DNA from: Gammaproteobacteria bacterium
GTDB lineage: Bacteria > Pseudomonadota > Gammaproteobacteria > Comchoanobacterales > Comchoanobacteraceae
DNA: 5,879 bases
NCBI GenBank assembly: GCA_029243665.1
Contig: JAQWRO010000038.1
Span: forward strand, 1 to 5,879
Direction: 5' to 3'
Below, in pieces: positions 1 through 5,879 of the stretch. Position 1 is the first letter of the stretch; the number at the start of each line of letters is the position of its first letter. The notes under the pieces are model-generated. The model had not been told where the DNA came from, did no database searches, and saw nothing but the letters and a program-made list of their open reading frames with translations. A program made the translations under genes and the position numbers.

Positions 1-2
1 TT

Positions 3-263
3 AATGATTTTTTCAAAGATGACTTGGATTTTCACAAGGATACGATTGTAAGGGATAGTAGCGGAAAACATCAAGCATATGAAGACTTAAGCTCAAAGGA
101 AAAAGTCAATTATATTTCAACATTAATGACTGATGAGAATAGAGAGACATTTGTAGCAGATCATGGTGACCCAGATAGAAAGGTATTAACAGATTATATT
201 AAACAAAATATGGATGATAATTCACCTGCGTCTGATGAAATTAATGTCCCTGGTAAAAGATAA
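3..263 (+). CDS. 3' end of an unrecognised acidic protein (5'-truncated by window)
   Basis: I do not recognise this protein. The reading frame is open from the first complete codon at base 3 to a TAA at 261-263, giving 86 visible residues. The TTG at 24 lies inside this open frame, so it is probably internal and the gene starts upstream of the window. The visible part is hydrophilic, with 20 Asp/Glu against 12 Lys/Arg, no cysteine, no membrane segment and no catalytic motif. It ends in a short basic tail (PGKR) after an acidic, Asn/Ser/Asp-rich stretch. GC content is about 32% by hand count, well below the roughly 43% sampled in the minus-strand genes, and this codon use suggests a separate history such as horizontal transfer or relaxed selection. 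It converges on the reductase gene with no spacer. It could be the C-terminus of a secreted or effector-like protein, but nothing seen proves that. Confidence 0.6.
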   Translation, partial: NDFFKDDLDFHKDTIVRDSSGKHQAYEDLSSKEKVNYISTLMTDENRETFVADHGDPDRKVLTDYIKQNMDDNSPASDEINVPGKR

Positions 264-271
264 TTACTTTT
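255..271. other. Convergent stop-codon junction with a weak AT-rich dyad
   Basis: The plus-strand TAA (261-263) abuts the complement of the minus-strand TAA (264-266), forming the palindrome TAATTA. AAAAG (255-259) and CTTTT (267-271) flank it as a 5-bp inverted repeat, and T-rich tracts follow in both directions. This could act as a weak two-way terminator, but the stem has only one G-C pair and I would not rely on it. No stronger terminator is visible within about 100 bases on either side. Confidence 0.25.
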
Positions 272-1343
272 TCATTAATGACCAAGCAGGCAGTTGATAC
301 TGCATTCTTAGCTGTGTGGCATTGCCGCCAAGCGCAAAGCCAATAAGCTTATTTTGATCATCAAATTGTTCCATTTGAATGCCATCATGATCACTTATGA
401 CTTCCCAGCGACCTTTAATCCAAGGGTGACGACAAACTACCACAGGGAAAGTCGGTGTTTTAGCTACTGTGGGCAGTGCTGGGTAACTGATTTCAGTTGG
501 ATTGCCAAGTAAGGTTTGTACCATGACTTGTGCTTGTTGGCGAATGGGTCCAATGTAACGCAAGGTAACCCCATGCACTTCTGCACAATCACCCAAAGCA
601 TAGACATCTGCTAAGTTTGTTTTACCATGCGCATCAACAATGATGCCGTTAGGACTAACAGCCAATGCATCACTGATGGCAGGGGCATGTTGGAGGCCAA
701 TGGCTTGAATGGTCAAATCTGCTTCAGGTGGTGTTGATTCATGCCACTCGATGCCAGCTTCAACCATAGCATCTTTTAGAGCTTCTCCAATACGGCTGGG
801 TACCAACCCACTAAGTGGGCAGGGGACATCACTTACTAAGCGAATGGTTTTATTTAAAGACAATAGATCATTTGCTAATTCACAACCCACCAGGCCTGCG
901 CCAATGATGTTAATGGTATCGGCTTTTTCCATCAAAGGACGTAAGACTCGATAGTCATCCAGTGTATTTAAAGAAAGGGCATTGGTTAAGTGAGGTAGCT
1001 TTTTAGGTGTAGACCCAGTAGCAATGATTAGTTTTGAATATTTAAAATCCCCACGATCAGTGACTATAACCTTTTTTTTATCCTGAATGTCTATGGCTTT
1101 AGTCTGTGTCAAAATGGTTGCATTTAAACTGTTGGCCAAATCATTTTTATATTCACTGATGGTGTCATCTGGCGTTTTTCCTTTGGTTAAGGATACAGAC
1201 AATAAAGGCTTATGATAAAAATCACCATCATCTTGTGTGATGATCATCAACGGATGATTCGGTTCAGCTTGACGCCATAATTTTGCTAATGTAAAGCCAG
1301 CAATGCCAGCACCAACAATGATGAGAGGGGTTTTAGTAGACAC
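264..1343 (-). CDS. rubB: Rubredoxin--NAD(+) reductase-like FAD-dependent oxidoreductase
   Basis: This is a 359-residue cytoplasmic flavoprotein of the two-Rossmann-fold disulfide-reductase superfamily. It probably passes electrons from NAD(P)H through FAD to rubredoxin. Visible motifs are the FAD-binding GAGIAG at residues 11-16, IATGSTP at 107-113, the NAD(P)-binding GAGLVGCELANDL at 148-160, and the second FAD motif YALGDCAEV at 248-256. There is no CxxxxC redox disulfide, which fits a rubredoxin or ferredoxin reductase rather than a thiol reductase. Resemblance to Acinetobacter-type rubredoxin reductase, as I recall it, runs from the N-terminal fold through the YPALPTVAKTP segment. It is shorter than that roughly 390-residue protein, mainly because the segment after IEWHEST (199-204) goes almost straight to DLTIQAIGL. 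The start is GTG at 1343; no other Met lies before the Rossmann motif. It overlaps the end of ispB by 11 bp, so translation is probably coupled. No rubredoxin gene is in the window. An alternative partner such as a ferredoxin cannot be excluded. Confidence 0.82.
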   Translation of the reverse strand: MSTKTPLIIVGAGIAGFTLAKLWRQAEPNHPLMIITQDDGDFYHKPLLSVSLTKGKTPDDTISEYKNDLANSLNATILTQTKAIDIQDKKKVIVTDRGDFKYSKLIIATGSTPKKLPHLTNALSLNTLDDYRVLRPLMEKADTINIIGAGLVGCELANDLLSLNKTIRLVSDVPCPLSGLVPSRIGEALKDAMVEAGIEWHESTPPEADLTIQAIGLQHAPAISDALAVSPNGIIVDAHGKTNLADVYALGDCAEVHGVTLRYIGPIRQQAQVMVQTLLGNPTEISYPALPTVAKTPTFPVVVCRHPWIKGRWEVISDHDGIQMEQFDDQNKLIGFALGGNATQLRMQYQLPAWSLMKK

Positions 1344-2289
1344 GATGCTCCAGGGTTTCTACAAGTTGGGTTAATAAATCAGTTAAGTGATGCGACGGTA
1401 GTGTATTAAGCGCATGATTGGCTTGGTCCACATACTCAGAAATTTTTTGGCGTGTCAGCTCAAATGCACCAGATTGTTCTAATAAAGCTGTGATTTCAGT
1501 AACAGATGCTTGATCTTTATGGGCTGATTCAATCAAAGCAGTAAAGGATTGATTTTGATAAGCCATAATGAGTGGGTAGGTTGTTTTGCGATCAAGCCAG
1601 TCTTGACCTAAAGTCTTACCAGACACATCACTGGTGTAATCCAATAAATCATCTTGAAGTTGGAAAGCCAGGCCTAAGGCTTGACCAAAAGACAAACAAG
1701 CTTGGGTAACCTCAGGGGATGCATTGGAAACCTTCGCTGATAGGTGGCACGCTTGCTTAAATAGTTCAGCAGTTTTAGCTTGAATGATCGAAAAATAGGT
1801 GCCTGCATCCATATCCAGTTTATTGCGTACTTGATGCTGTTGTACTTCACCTGCCACAATGATTTGAGTGGCTTGAGCCAAATCATGAATGACCAAAGGG
1901 TCTTTTAAGGCTGCAATCCAACGAAAAGCTTGCGCAAAAAAATAATCTCCAACAAGAATACTGGCTTTGTTGCCATGCTCATACCAAGCGGTGGGTTGGT
2001 TATGTCTTTTAGGTGCATCATCAATGACATCGTCATGTAACAATGTTGCACAATGAATGATTTCAACAATGGCTGCTAATAAATGATGCGATGCATGACA
2101 CGTGCCAAGGATGTTGCCAACGGCTAATACCAATAAGGGACGAAGATGTTTGCCTCTTACAATGTGTTTGCCAATGTCACTGATTAAGTGCAATTGATGT
2201 TGCTGGGGTAGTTTTAAGTGTGATTGGGTATGCGCCCAATCAGTGGTAACTTCTTTGGTAATTAATGGGATGAGTTCGTTTAAATTCAT
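1333..2289 (-). CDS. ispB: Octaprenyl (long-chain all-trans polyprenyl) diphosphate synthase
   Basis: This 318-residue class I trans-prenyltransferase condenses isopentenyl diphosphate units onto farnesyl diphosphate to make the long isoprenoid tail of ubiquinone or menaquinone. Visible motifs are the IPP-binding GKHLRP (46-51), the first Asp-rich motif DDVIDD (86-91), the AKT at 171-173, and the second Asp-rich motif QLQDDLLDY (210-218), followed by K235-T236. Ala81, five residues before the first Asp, matches the small residue found there in E. coli IspB and fits a long-chain product. Length is close to the 323 residues of E. coli IspB. The usual Arg-Arg-Gly after the first motif reads Arg-His-Asn (95-97), which is unusual. 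I chose ATG 2289 over the in-frame TTG at 2295 because its ATGA overlaps the ybgC stop, the common coupled arrangement; a weak AGAAG lies upstream. The exact chain length (C40 or otherwise) is inferred, not seen. Confidence 0.88.
   Translation of the reverse strand: MNLNELIPLITKEVTTDWAHTQSHLKLPQQHQLHLISDIGKHIVRGKHLRPLLVLAVGNILGTCHASHHLLAAIVEIIHCATLLHDDVIDDAPKRHNQPTAWYEHGNKASILVGDYFFAQAFRWIAALKDPLVIHDLAQATQIIVAGEVQQHQVRNKLDMDAGTYFSIIQAKTAELFKQACHLSAKVSNASPEVTQACLSFGQALGLAFQLQDDLLDYTSDVSGKTLGQDWLDRKTTYPLIMAYQNQSFTALIESAHKDQASVTEITALLEQSGAFELTRQKISEYVDQANHALNTLPSHHLTDLLTQLVETLEHRVY
1348..1351 (-). promoter_or_regulatory. Ribosome binding site for the GTG start of the rubredoxin reductase gene
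   Basis: A GGAG reads on the minus strand four bases before the GTG at 1343-1341, inside the last codons of ispB. The spacing is a little short, but this is the only purine-rich element close to a plausible start upstream of the FAD-binding motif, so it supports the GTG choice. Confidence 0.45.
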
Positions 2290-2660
2290 GTGCAAAAAGC
2301 TTCTATGTAATGGGGCAATGGTTTAGGTTTGCCTGCTTGGTTAATGTAGGCCATTTCAAGTTCACCTTGGCATAAACATTGTTCATCTCTGTAGATGCCC
2401 TGGTGCCAAATGGCCAGCGTGGGTCTAATGACTTTCAGGGTACTTTTGACTTCGAGGACATCTCCAAGACGCGCAGGTGATAGAAAGTCTACTTTCAAAG
2501 ATTTAATCACAAAGGCTTCTTTTTTTTGACACATAGCTTCCCAGTGTTCTTTTTGTTGCATCAGCCAACTGGACCTAGCACGTTCAAAGTACTTTAGGTA
2601 GTTGGCATGATACACAACCCCTTGTGCATCGGTGTCTTCGTAGTAAACCGTAATCTTCAT
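2286..2660 (-). CDS. ybgC: YbgC-family acyl-CoA thioesterase (hot-dog fold)
   Basis: This is a 124-residue single-domain 4-hydroxybenzoyl-CoA thioesterase-like protein, expected to hydrolyse short- or medium-chain acyl-CoA thioesters in the cytoplasm. The N-terminus carries the family signature YYEDTDAQGVVYHANY (6-21); Asp11 aligns with the catalytic Asp17 of Pseudomonas 4-hydroxybenzoyl-CoA thioesterase. The FERAR (25-29) and the SPARLGDVLEV strand (61-71) also match. It is slightly shorter than E. coli YbgC (134), mostly at the N-terminus. The start is ATG 2660, three bases after the acnA stop, with no clear Shine-Dalgarno, so it is probably translated by ribosomes finishing acnA. In many Proteobacteria ybgC heads the tol-pal cluster; no tol or pal gene follows here, so it is either relocated or a paralogue. 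The natural substrate cannot be read from the sequence. Confidence 0.88.
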   Translation of the reverse strand: MKITVYYEDTDAQGVVYHANYLKYFERARSSWLMQQKEHWEAMCQKKEAFVIKSLKVDFLSPARLGDVLEVKSTLKVIRPTLAIWHQGIYRDEQCLCQGELEMAYINQAGKPKPLPHYIEAFCT

Positions 2661-2663
2661 AGA

Positions 2664-5243
2664 TTATGCGCTGATTTGGTTGACCATGTATGCCAAAATA
2701 CCACCACTGCGATAATATTCAAGTTCATGATCTGTATCAATGCGACATGCCAATGGATAGGTTTGTGTACTACCATCATTTCGCATGATGCGTAAGGTTA
2801 AGGTTGCCTTAGGGCCTGACATATCACTGATGCCGTCAATATCAATCAACTCATTGCCGACTAAATTTAGATCACTGAGTGGGACGTTCAATTGGCAAGG
2901 TAATACACCCATCCCGACAAGGTTGGAACGGTGAATACGCTCGAAACTTTCACAAATCACCACTTTAACACCGAGCATGTATGTGCCTTTAGCTGCCCAG
3001 TCTCTAGAGGATCCAGTACCATATTCCTTGCCACCAAAAACAACCAATGGTGTATGTTGTGCTTGATAATGCATGGCTGCATCAAAAACGCTCATAAGTT
3101 TTTTCTCTGGATAAATTGTGGTATAACCACCTTCTTTATCTGGATTCATAAGGTTTCTGATACGGATGTTTGCAAACGTACCACGTTGCATGATTTCATG
3201 GTTGCCTCGACGTGACCCATAAGTATTAAAATCTTTTGGATCAATGTTGTGCTCGTTTAAATATTGTGCGGCAGGTGAGCCTAACTTAATGGCACCCGCA
3301 GGTGAAATATGGTCAGTTGTGACAGAATCGCCTAACAATAATAAAATACGTGCTTGATGCACATCGGTTAATTTTTCAGGTGTTTGGAAAAAGTCAGGAC
3401 AACGAACATATGTCGATGCTTGATCCCAGCTAAAGTTAGGTTGGTCAATGATGTTGATGTTTTGCCATTGTTGATTCCCCTCCAAAACCTGTTTGTATTG
3501 TTCAGCATACATCGATTGATTGATTTGCTGTTCTTGTTGCTCAATTTCTTGAGCACTCGGCCAGATGTCTTTCAAATAAACATCCACACCATTGGCATCT
3601 TGCCCTAGGGGTTCTTTAGTCAAATCAATGTCTGTGGTTCCTGCAATGGCAAAAGCAACAACCAATGGTGGGGATGCCAACCAGTTGGCTTTGACTTGTG
3701 GATGAATTCTACCTTCAAAATTTCTATTGCCTGATAAAACAGCAGACACAGCTAAGCCATTATCTTCAATCTCTTGAGTAATTTCATCTGACAATGGGCC
3801 TGAGTTACCAATACAGGTTGTACAGCCATACCCTACTAAATTGAACCCAAGTTCATTTAGATAAGGCATTAAGTTAAGTTTTTCTAGGTAATCGGTTACA
3901 ACCCTTGAGCCTGGTGCAAATGAGGTTTTAACCCATGATTTGGTTGTAAGGCCACGCGCCAAAGCAGCTTTAGCAAGTAAGCCTGCACATATTAAAATGC
4001 TAGGGTTTGATGTATTGGTACAGCTCGTGATGGCAGCAATAACCACATCGTTGTGTTTTAAATTTGGACCATTCGGAGTGCTTGGTTTGATGGCCAAAGA
4101 ACTGGTTTTAAGGTCAGATAGATAGACTTTGTCTTGAGGTCTTTTAGGGCCGGCTAGACAAGGTTTTACATCAGATAGATTAAAGCTTATAACATCTGTG
4201 AATGACATCTTATTATCATTGGCATGCCAGAACCCTTGATGTTTGGCATAGGTTTCAATGATTTGGCACTGGGCTTCACTACGGTTGGTCAGCCTTAAAT
4301 AATTCATGGTCTGTTCATCAATTGGGAAGAAGCCACAGGTCGCACCATACTCAGGGGCCATGTTGCTGATGGTTGCCCTTTGGGCCAATGTCAGGTCTTT
4401 CAGGGCAGGGCCATAAAATTCTACAAATTTACCAACAACACCGTACGCACGGAGTCGATTGGTGACTTCTAAAACCAGATCAGTTGCGGTAATGCCAGGT
4501 GCCAATTCACCATCTAGATAAACCCCAATCACATCTGGTATGAGTAAGCTAACAGGTTGATCCAGCATAACAGCTTCTGCTTCGATACCACCGACACCCC
4601 AGCCAAGAACGCCTAAGGCATTGACCATGGTGGTATGGCTGTCTGTGCCAACCAAAGTGTCTGGAAATAAAACACCATCTCTTTCACCCACAACAGGGGC
4701 TAAGTATTCAATGTTTACTTGGTGACAAATGCCTGCACCTGGCGGGACGACTCGGAAATTATTAAAATGTGCTTGTCCCCATTTAAGTAATTCATAACGT
4801 TCTTTATTACGTTGCATCTCTAACGCTTCGTTTAAACCTAAAGCATTGGCTGAGGCAAACTTATCAACTTGAATGGAATGATCGATCACCAGATCTACTT
4901 GGCAGCTTGGATTAATAAGGCTAGGATCTTTTTGTTTTTTTGTGATGGCATCACGCATGGCCGCTAAGTCAACCACTCCTGGGACACCAGTAAAATCTTG
5001 CATCAATACCCGAGAAGGTAGGTAAAAGATTTCTGTTTGTGTTTGCTTATGAAAAAAAGCTTTTAAATGTGATTCGGTAATCGTCTTGCCATCAAAACGA
5101 CGTACCAAGTTTTCAAACAAGACCTTAAGGCTCTTAGGTAACACATGGGCGTTATTGAAACCCAATGTTTGAGCAGTTTGGTTAAGGTCGGCAATAGTAT
5201 AATTTTTGTCCTCTATTTTCAAGGAAGTAAGATATGAATTCAT
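2664..5243 (-). CDS. acnA: Aconitate hydratase A
   Basis: This is an 859-residue monomeric AcnA/IRP1-type aconitase that interconverts citrate and isocitrate through cis-aconitate in the TCA cycle. The [4Fe-4S] ligands are visible: Cys408 in ITSCTNTSNPS, and Cys474 and Cys477 in GYGCTTCIGNSG. Other family motifs are VLMQDFTGVP (79-88), GTDSHTT (199-205), GDSVTTDHISPAG (638-650) and GTGSSRDWAAKG (742-753), which carries the catalytic Ser and Arg. E. coli AcnA has 891 residues; part of the difference is a shorter linker between AGPKRPQD and the first cluster cysteine. I chose ATG 5243, with AGAG just upstream, rather than the in-frame TTG at 5279, because homology begins only after the ATG and the extra 12 codons would run through the promoter-like inverted repeat. 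It is the first gene of the tight acnA-ybgC-ispB-rubB set. In the cluster-free state AcnA/IRP1 proteins can bind RNA, as established for the family. Confidence 0.96.
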   Translation of the reverse strand: MNSYLTSLKIEDKNYTIADLNQTAQTLGFNNAHVLPKSLKVLFENLVRRFDGKTITESHLKAFFHKQTQTEIFYLPSRVLMQDFTGVPGVVDLAAMRDAITKKQKDPSLINPSCQVDLVIDHSIQVDKFASANALGLNEALEMQRNKERYELLKWGQAHFNNFRVVPPGAGICHQVNIEYLAPVVGERDGVLFPDTLVGTDSHTTMVNALGVLGWGVGGIEAEAVMLDQPVSLLIPDVIGVYLDGELAPGITATDLVLEVTNRLRAYGVVGKFVEFYGPALKDLTLAQRATISNMAPEYGATCGFFPIDEQTMNYLRLTNRSEAQCQIIETYAKHQGFWHANDNKMSFTDVISFNLSDVKPCLAGPKRPQDKVYLSDLKTSSLAIKPSTPNGPNLKHNDVVIAAITSCTNTSNPSILICAGLLAKAALARGLTTKSWVKTSFAPGSRVVTDYLEKLNLMPYLNELGFNLVGYGCTTCIGNSGPLSDEITQEIEDNGLAVSAVLSGNRNFEGRIHPQVKANWLASPPLVVAFAIAGTTDIDLTKEPLGQDANGVDVYLKDIWPSAQEIEQQEQQINQSMYAEQYKQVLEGNQQWQNINIIDQPNFSWDQASTYVRCPDFFQTPEKLTDVHQARILLLLGDSVTTDHISPAGAIKLGSPAAQYLNEHNIDPKDFNTYGSRRGNHEIMQRGTFANIRIRNLMNPDKEGGYTTIYPEKKLMSVFDAAMHYQAQHTPLVVFGGKEYGTGSSRDWAAKGTYMLGVKVVICESFERIHRSNLVGMGVLPCQLNVPLSDLNLVGNELIDIDGISDMSGPKATLTLRIMRNDGSTQTYPLACRIDTDHELEYYRSGGILAYMVNQISA

Positions 5244-5250
5244 AATCTCT

Positions 5251-5279
5251 ATGCTAAACCTTACCCATGGTTTAGGCAA
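5251..5279 (-). promoter_or_regulatory. Candidate acnA promoter (TTGCCT-17-TAGCAT)
   Basis: On the minus strand TTGCCT (5279-5274) and TAGCAT (5256-5251) are separated by exactly 17 bases. Each box matches 4 of 6 positions of the sigma-70 consensus. A start about seven bases downstream would fall almost on the acnA ATG at 5243, giving a leaderless or nearly leaderless mRNA without the AGAG, which weakens the case. I see no better pair in the rest of the gap. Transcription could instead come from a promoter upstream of the lipase gene. Confidence 0.3.
5252..5278. repeat. Inverted repeat in the lipase-acnA gap (operator or 5' leader hairpin)
   Basis: CTAAACC (5254-5260) and GGTTTAG (5269-5275) are perfect inverted copies 8 bases apart. 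With a single bulged base the arms extend to TGC at 5252 and GCA at 5278. The dyad lies 8 bases upstream of the acnA start and nearly coincides with the promoter-like boxes. It could be a repressor operator, or in RNA a stem just upstream of the Shine-Dalgarno. The RNA loop would be AUGGGUAA, which is not the eukaryotic IRE loop. No run of T follows, so it is not a terminator. Confidence 0.5.
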
Positions 5280-5303
5280 GTATTTGTTTAATGATTAACT
5301 AAT

Positions 5304-5879
5304 CTAATTTGGCTTTGCGCTTTGGATGTTTTCTAAAATAATTGCAGCAGTTTTTTTTCTTAAAATGAGTACTAAATGTTCGTAAGGCAGCGTGGTGACG
5401 GAGGCTAGGTTGGGGATCATCGTACTTTGAATCGATACAATGCCATCATTGTCTCCGGGAATAAGCTTTCCTGAGAAGGTTTTTTTGGTGATCCCATTGA
5501 TTAAGTGGCAGGTGTATTTTTGGCAAACGTTTGGGACTATTGGCTTGGCTTTTTTTGTTAGGTCATGTGTGGGTAGTGCGCCAACCACATACAAAAGCCA
5601 TCGCGTGAAAATTGATTTTGAGAACCTAGTAACCAGTTCAACGCCATGGTTGGGTGGAGCAATCATGATCATACAATGGATGCCTTGGGGTTGGTAGCGG
5701 TCAAGCAATTGTTGCATCACAAGCCCGCCCATTGAATGAGTGATGATAACAGCTGGTTGATCCGCATCGAGGTTGGTTGCCAGCGTTTTCCAGACAGTGT
5801 CAGCAGCTTTGGAGATATTGAGTCGTCTCGATTGGTAGCCAATAAGTTTGGTTGAATGGCCATTTTTTTCAAGCATGCG
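5304..5879 (-). CDS. Lipase-like alpha/beta hydrolase, N-terminus outside the window
   Basis: The frame is open to the window edge, so the ATG at 5876 is probably internal. The usual N-terminal HG oxyanion segment of bacterial lipase-like hydrolases is not visible and would lie before it. Numbering from that Met, the nucleophile elbow is ITHSMGGLV (45-53) with Ser48, the acid is in PGDNDGIVSI (140-149), most likely Asp144, and the catalytic His is His167 in LPYEHLVLI. The order Ser, then P-G-x-N-D-G, then T-x-x-P and L-P-x-x-H is typical of small cytoplasmic or membrane-associated esterases and lipases related to triacylglycerol lipase. The elbow has Thr where most family members have Gly. 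A hydrophobic stretch around 92-101 (RWLLYVVGAL) is too short to call a membrane span. The TAG stop at 5304 is 60 bp before acnA, so it could share a transcript with the operon. The substrate is unknown. Confidence 0.78.
   Translation of the reverse strand, partial: RMLEKNGHSTKLIGYQSRRLNISKAADTVWKTLATNLDADQPAVIITHSMGGLVMQQLLDRYQPQGIHCMIMIAPPNHGVELVTRFSKSIFTRWLLYVVGALPTHDLTKKAKPIVPNVCQKYTCHLINGITKKTFSGKLIPGDNDGIVSIQSTMIPNLASVTTLPYEHLVLILRKKTAAIILENIQSAKPN

Noticed and set aside
342..365. Short palindromes AATAAGCTTATT and TTTGATCATCAAA in tandem as a possible terminator or operator
   Set aside because: They sit inside the conserved C-terminal coding region of the reductase, are AT-rich and short, and have no proper loop or following T tract.
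1066..1082. A-AAA-AAG as a programmed -1 frameshift site in the reductase gene
   Set aside because: The protein continues normally in the zero frame with all later motifs, and I see no reason for a second product; kept only as a slippage-prone tract.
1674..1886. Minus-strand open frame of 70 codons inside ispB
   Set aside because: It is an out-of-frame shadow of the ispB catalytic region, with no start context or homology.
2290..2295. TTG start two codons before the ispB ATG
   Set aside because: The ATG forms the typical ATGA overlap with the ybgC stop and is the stronger start codon.
3003..3014. TCTAGAGGATCC, identical to the XbaI-BamHI part of a common cloning-vector polylinker
   Set aside because: It encodes, on the minus strand, the conserved Gly-Ser-Ser-Arg of the aconitase active-site motif in unbroken frame, so the match is chance and not vector contamination.
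2931..3215. Plus-strand open frame of 94 codons inside acnA
   Set aside because: It lies wholly antisense to strongly conserved acnA sequence and its translation shows no family motif or sensible composition; the same holds for the frames at 709-954, 3384-3608, 3940-4125 and 5440-5697.
5244..5279. Twelve-codon N-terminal extension of AcnA from a TTG
   Set aside because: Family similarity begins after the internal ATG, which has an AGAG upstream; the extension only reads through the inverted repeat.
5288..5298. TTAATGATTAA palindrome between the lipase gene and acnA
   Set aside because: Only five AT pairs around one base; expected by chance in AT-rich spacer sequence and not near a recognisable promoter box.

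Overview
The window looks like a gene-dense piece of a moderately AT-rich gammaproteobacterial chromosome. Five hand-counted 60-base samples from the minus-strand genes average about 43% GC. The aconitase, the YbgC-type thioesterase, the IspB-type polyprenyl synthase and the rubredoxin-reductase-like flavoprotein all read like gammaproteobacterial proteins. A lineage near Legionellales or a similar low-GC group is a guess; nothing in the window proves it.

Layout: bases 1-263 hold the 3' end of an unrecognised, acidic, low-GC (about 32%) plus-strand gene. Everything else is on the minus strand. In transcription order, from high to low coordinates, there is a lipase-like alpha/beta hydrolase whose N-terminus lies beyond the window (5304-5879), then a 60-bp gap with an inverted repeat, then acnA (2664-5243), ybgC (2286-2660), ispB (1333-2289) and a rubredoxin reductase gene (264-1343). 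The last four are packed with a 3-bp gap, a 4-bp ATGA overlap and an 11-bp overlap, so they almost certainly form one transcription unit. The plus-strand gene and the reductase gene converge with no base between their stop codons. There is no gene-free stretch over 300 bases, and I see no RNA gene, mobile element, CRISPR array or attachment site.

The operon joins a TCA-cycle enzyme (citrate to isocitrate), a small hot-dog acyl-CoA thioesterase, the synthase of the ubiquinone side chain, and a flavoprotein that passes NAD(P)H electrons to rubredoxin. A shared theme of respiration and redox is plausible but is inference. I see no new defence or mobile system. The points most worth a second look are the dyad and overlapping promoter-like boxes in front of acnA, the altered arginine motif in IspB, a missing segment of roughly 25 residues in the reductase's NAD-binding domain, and the compositionally distinct unknown gene at the left edge.
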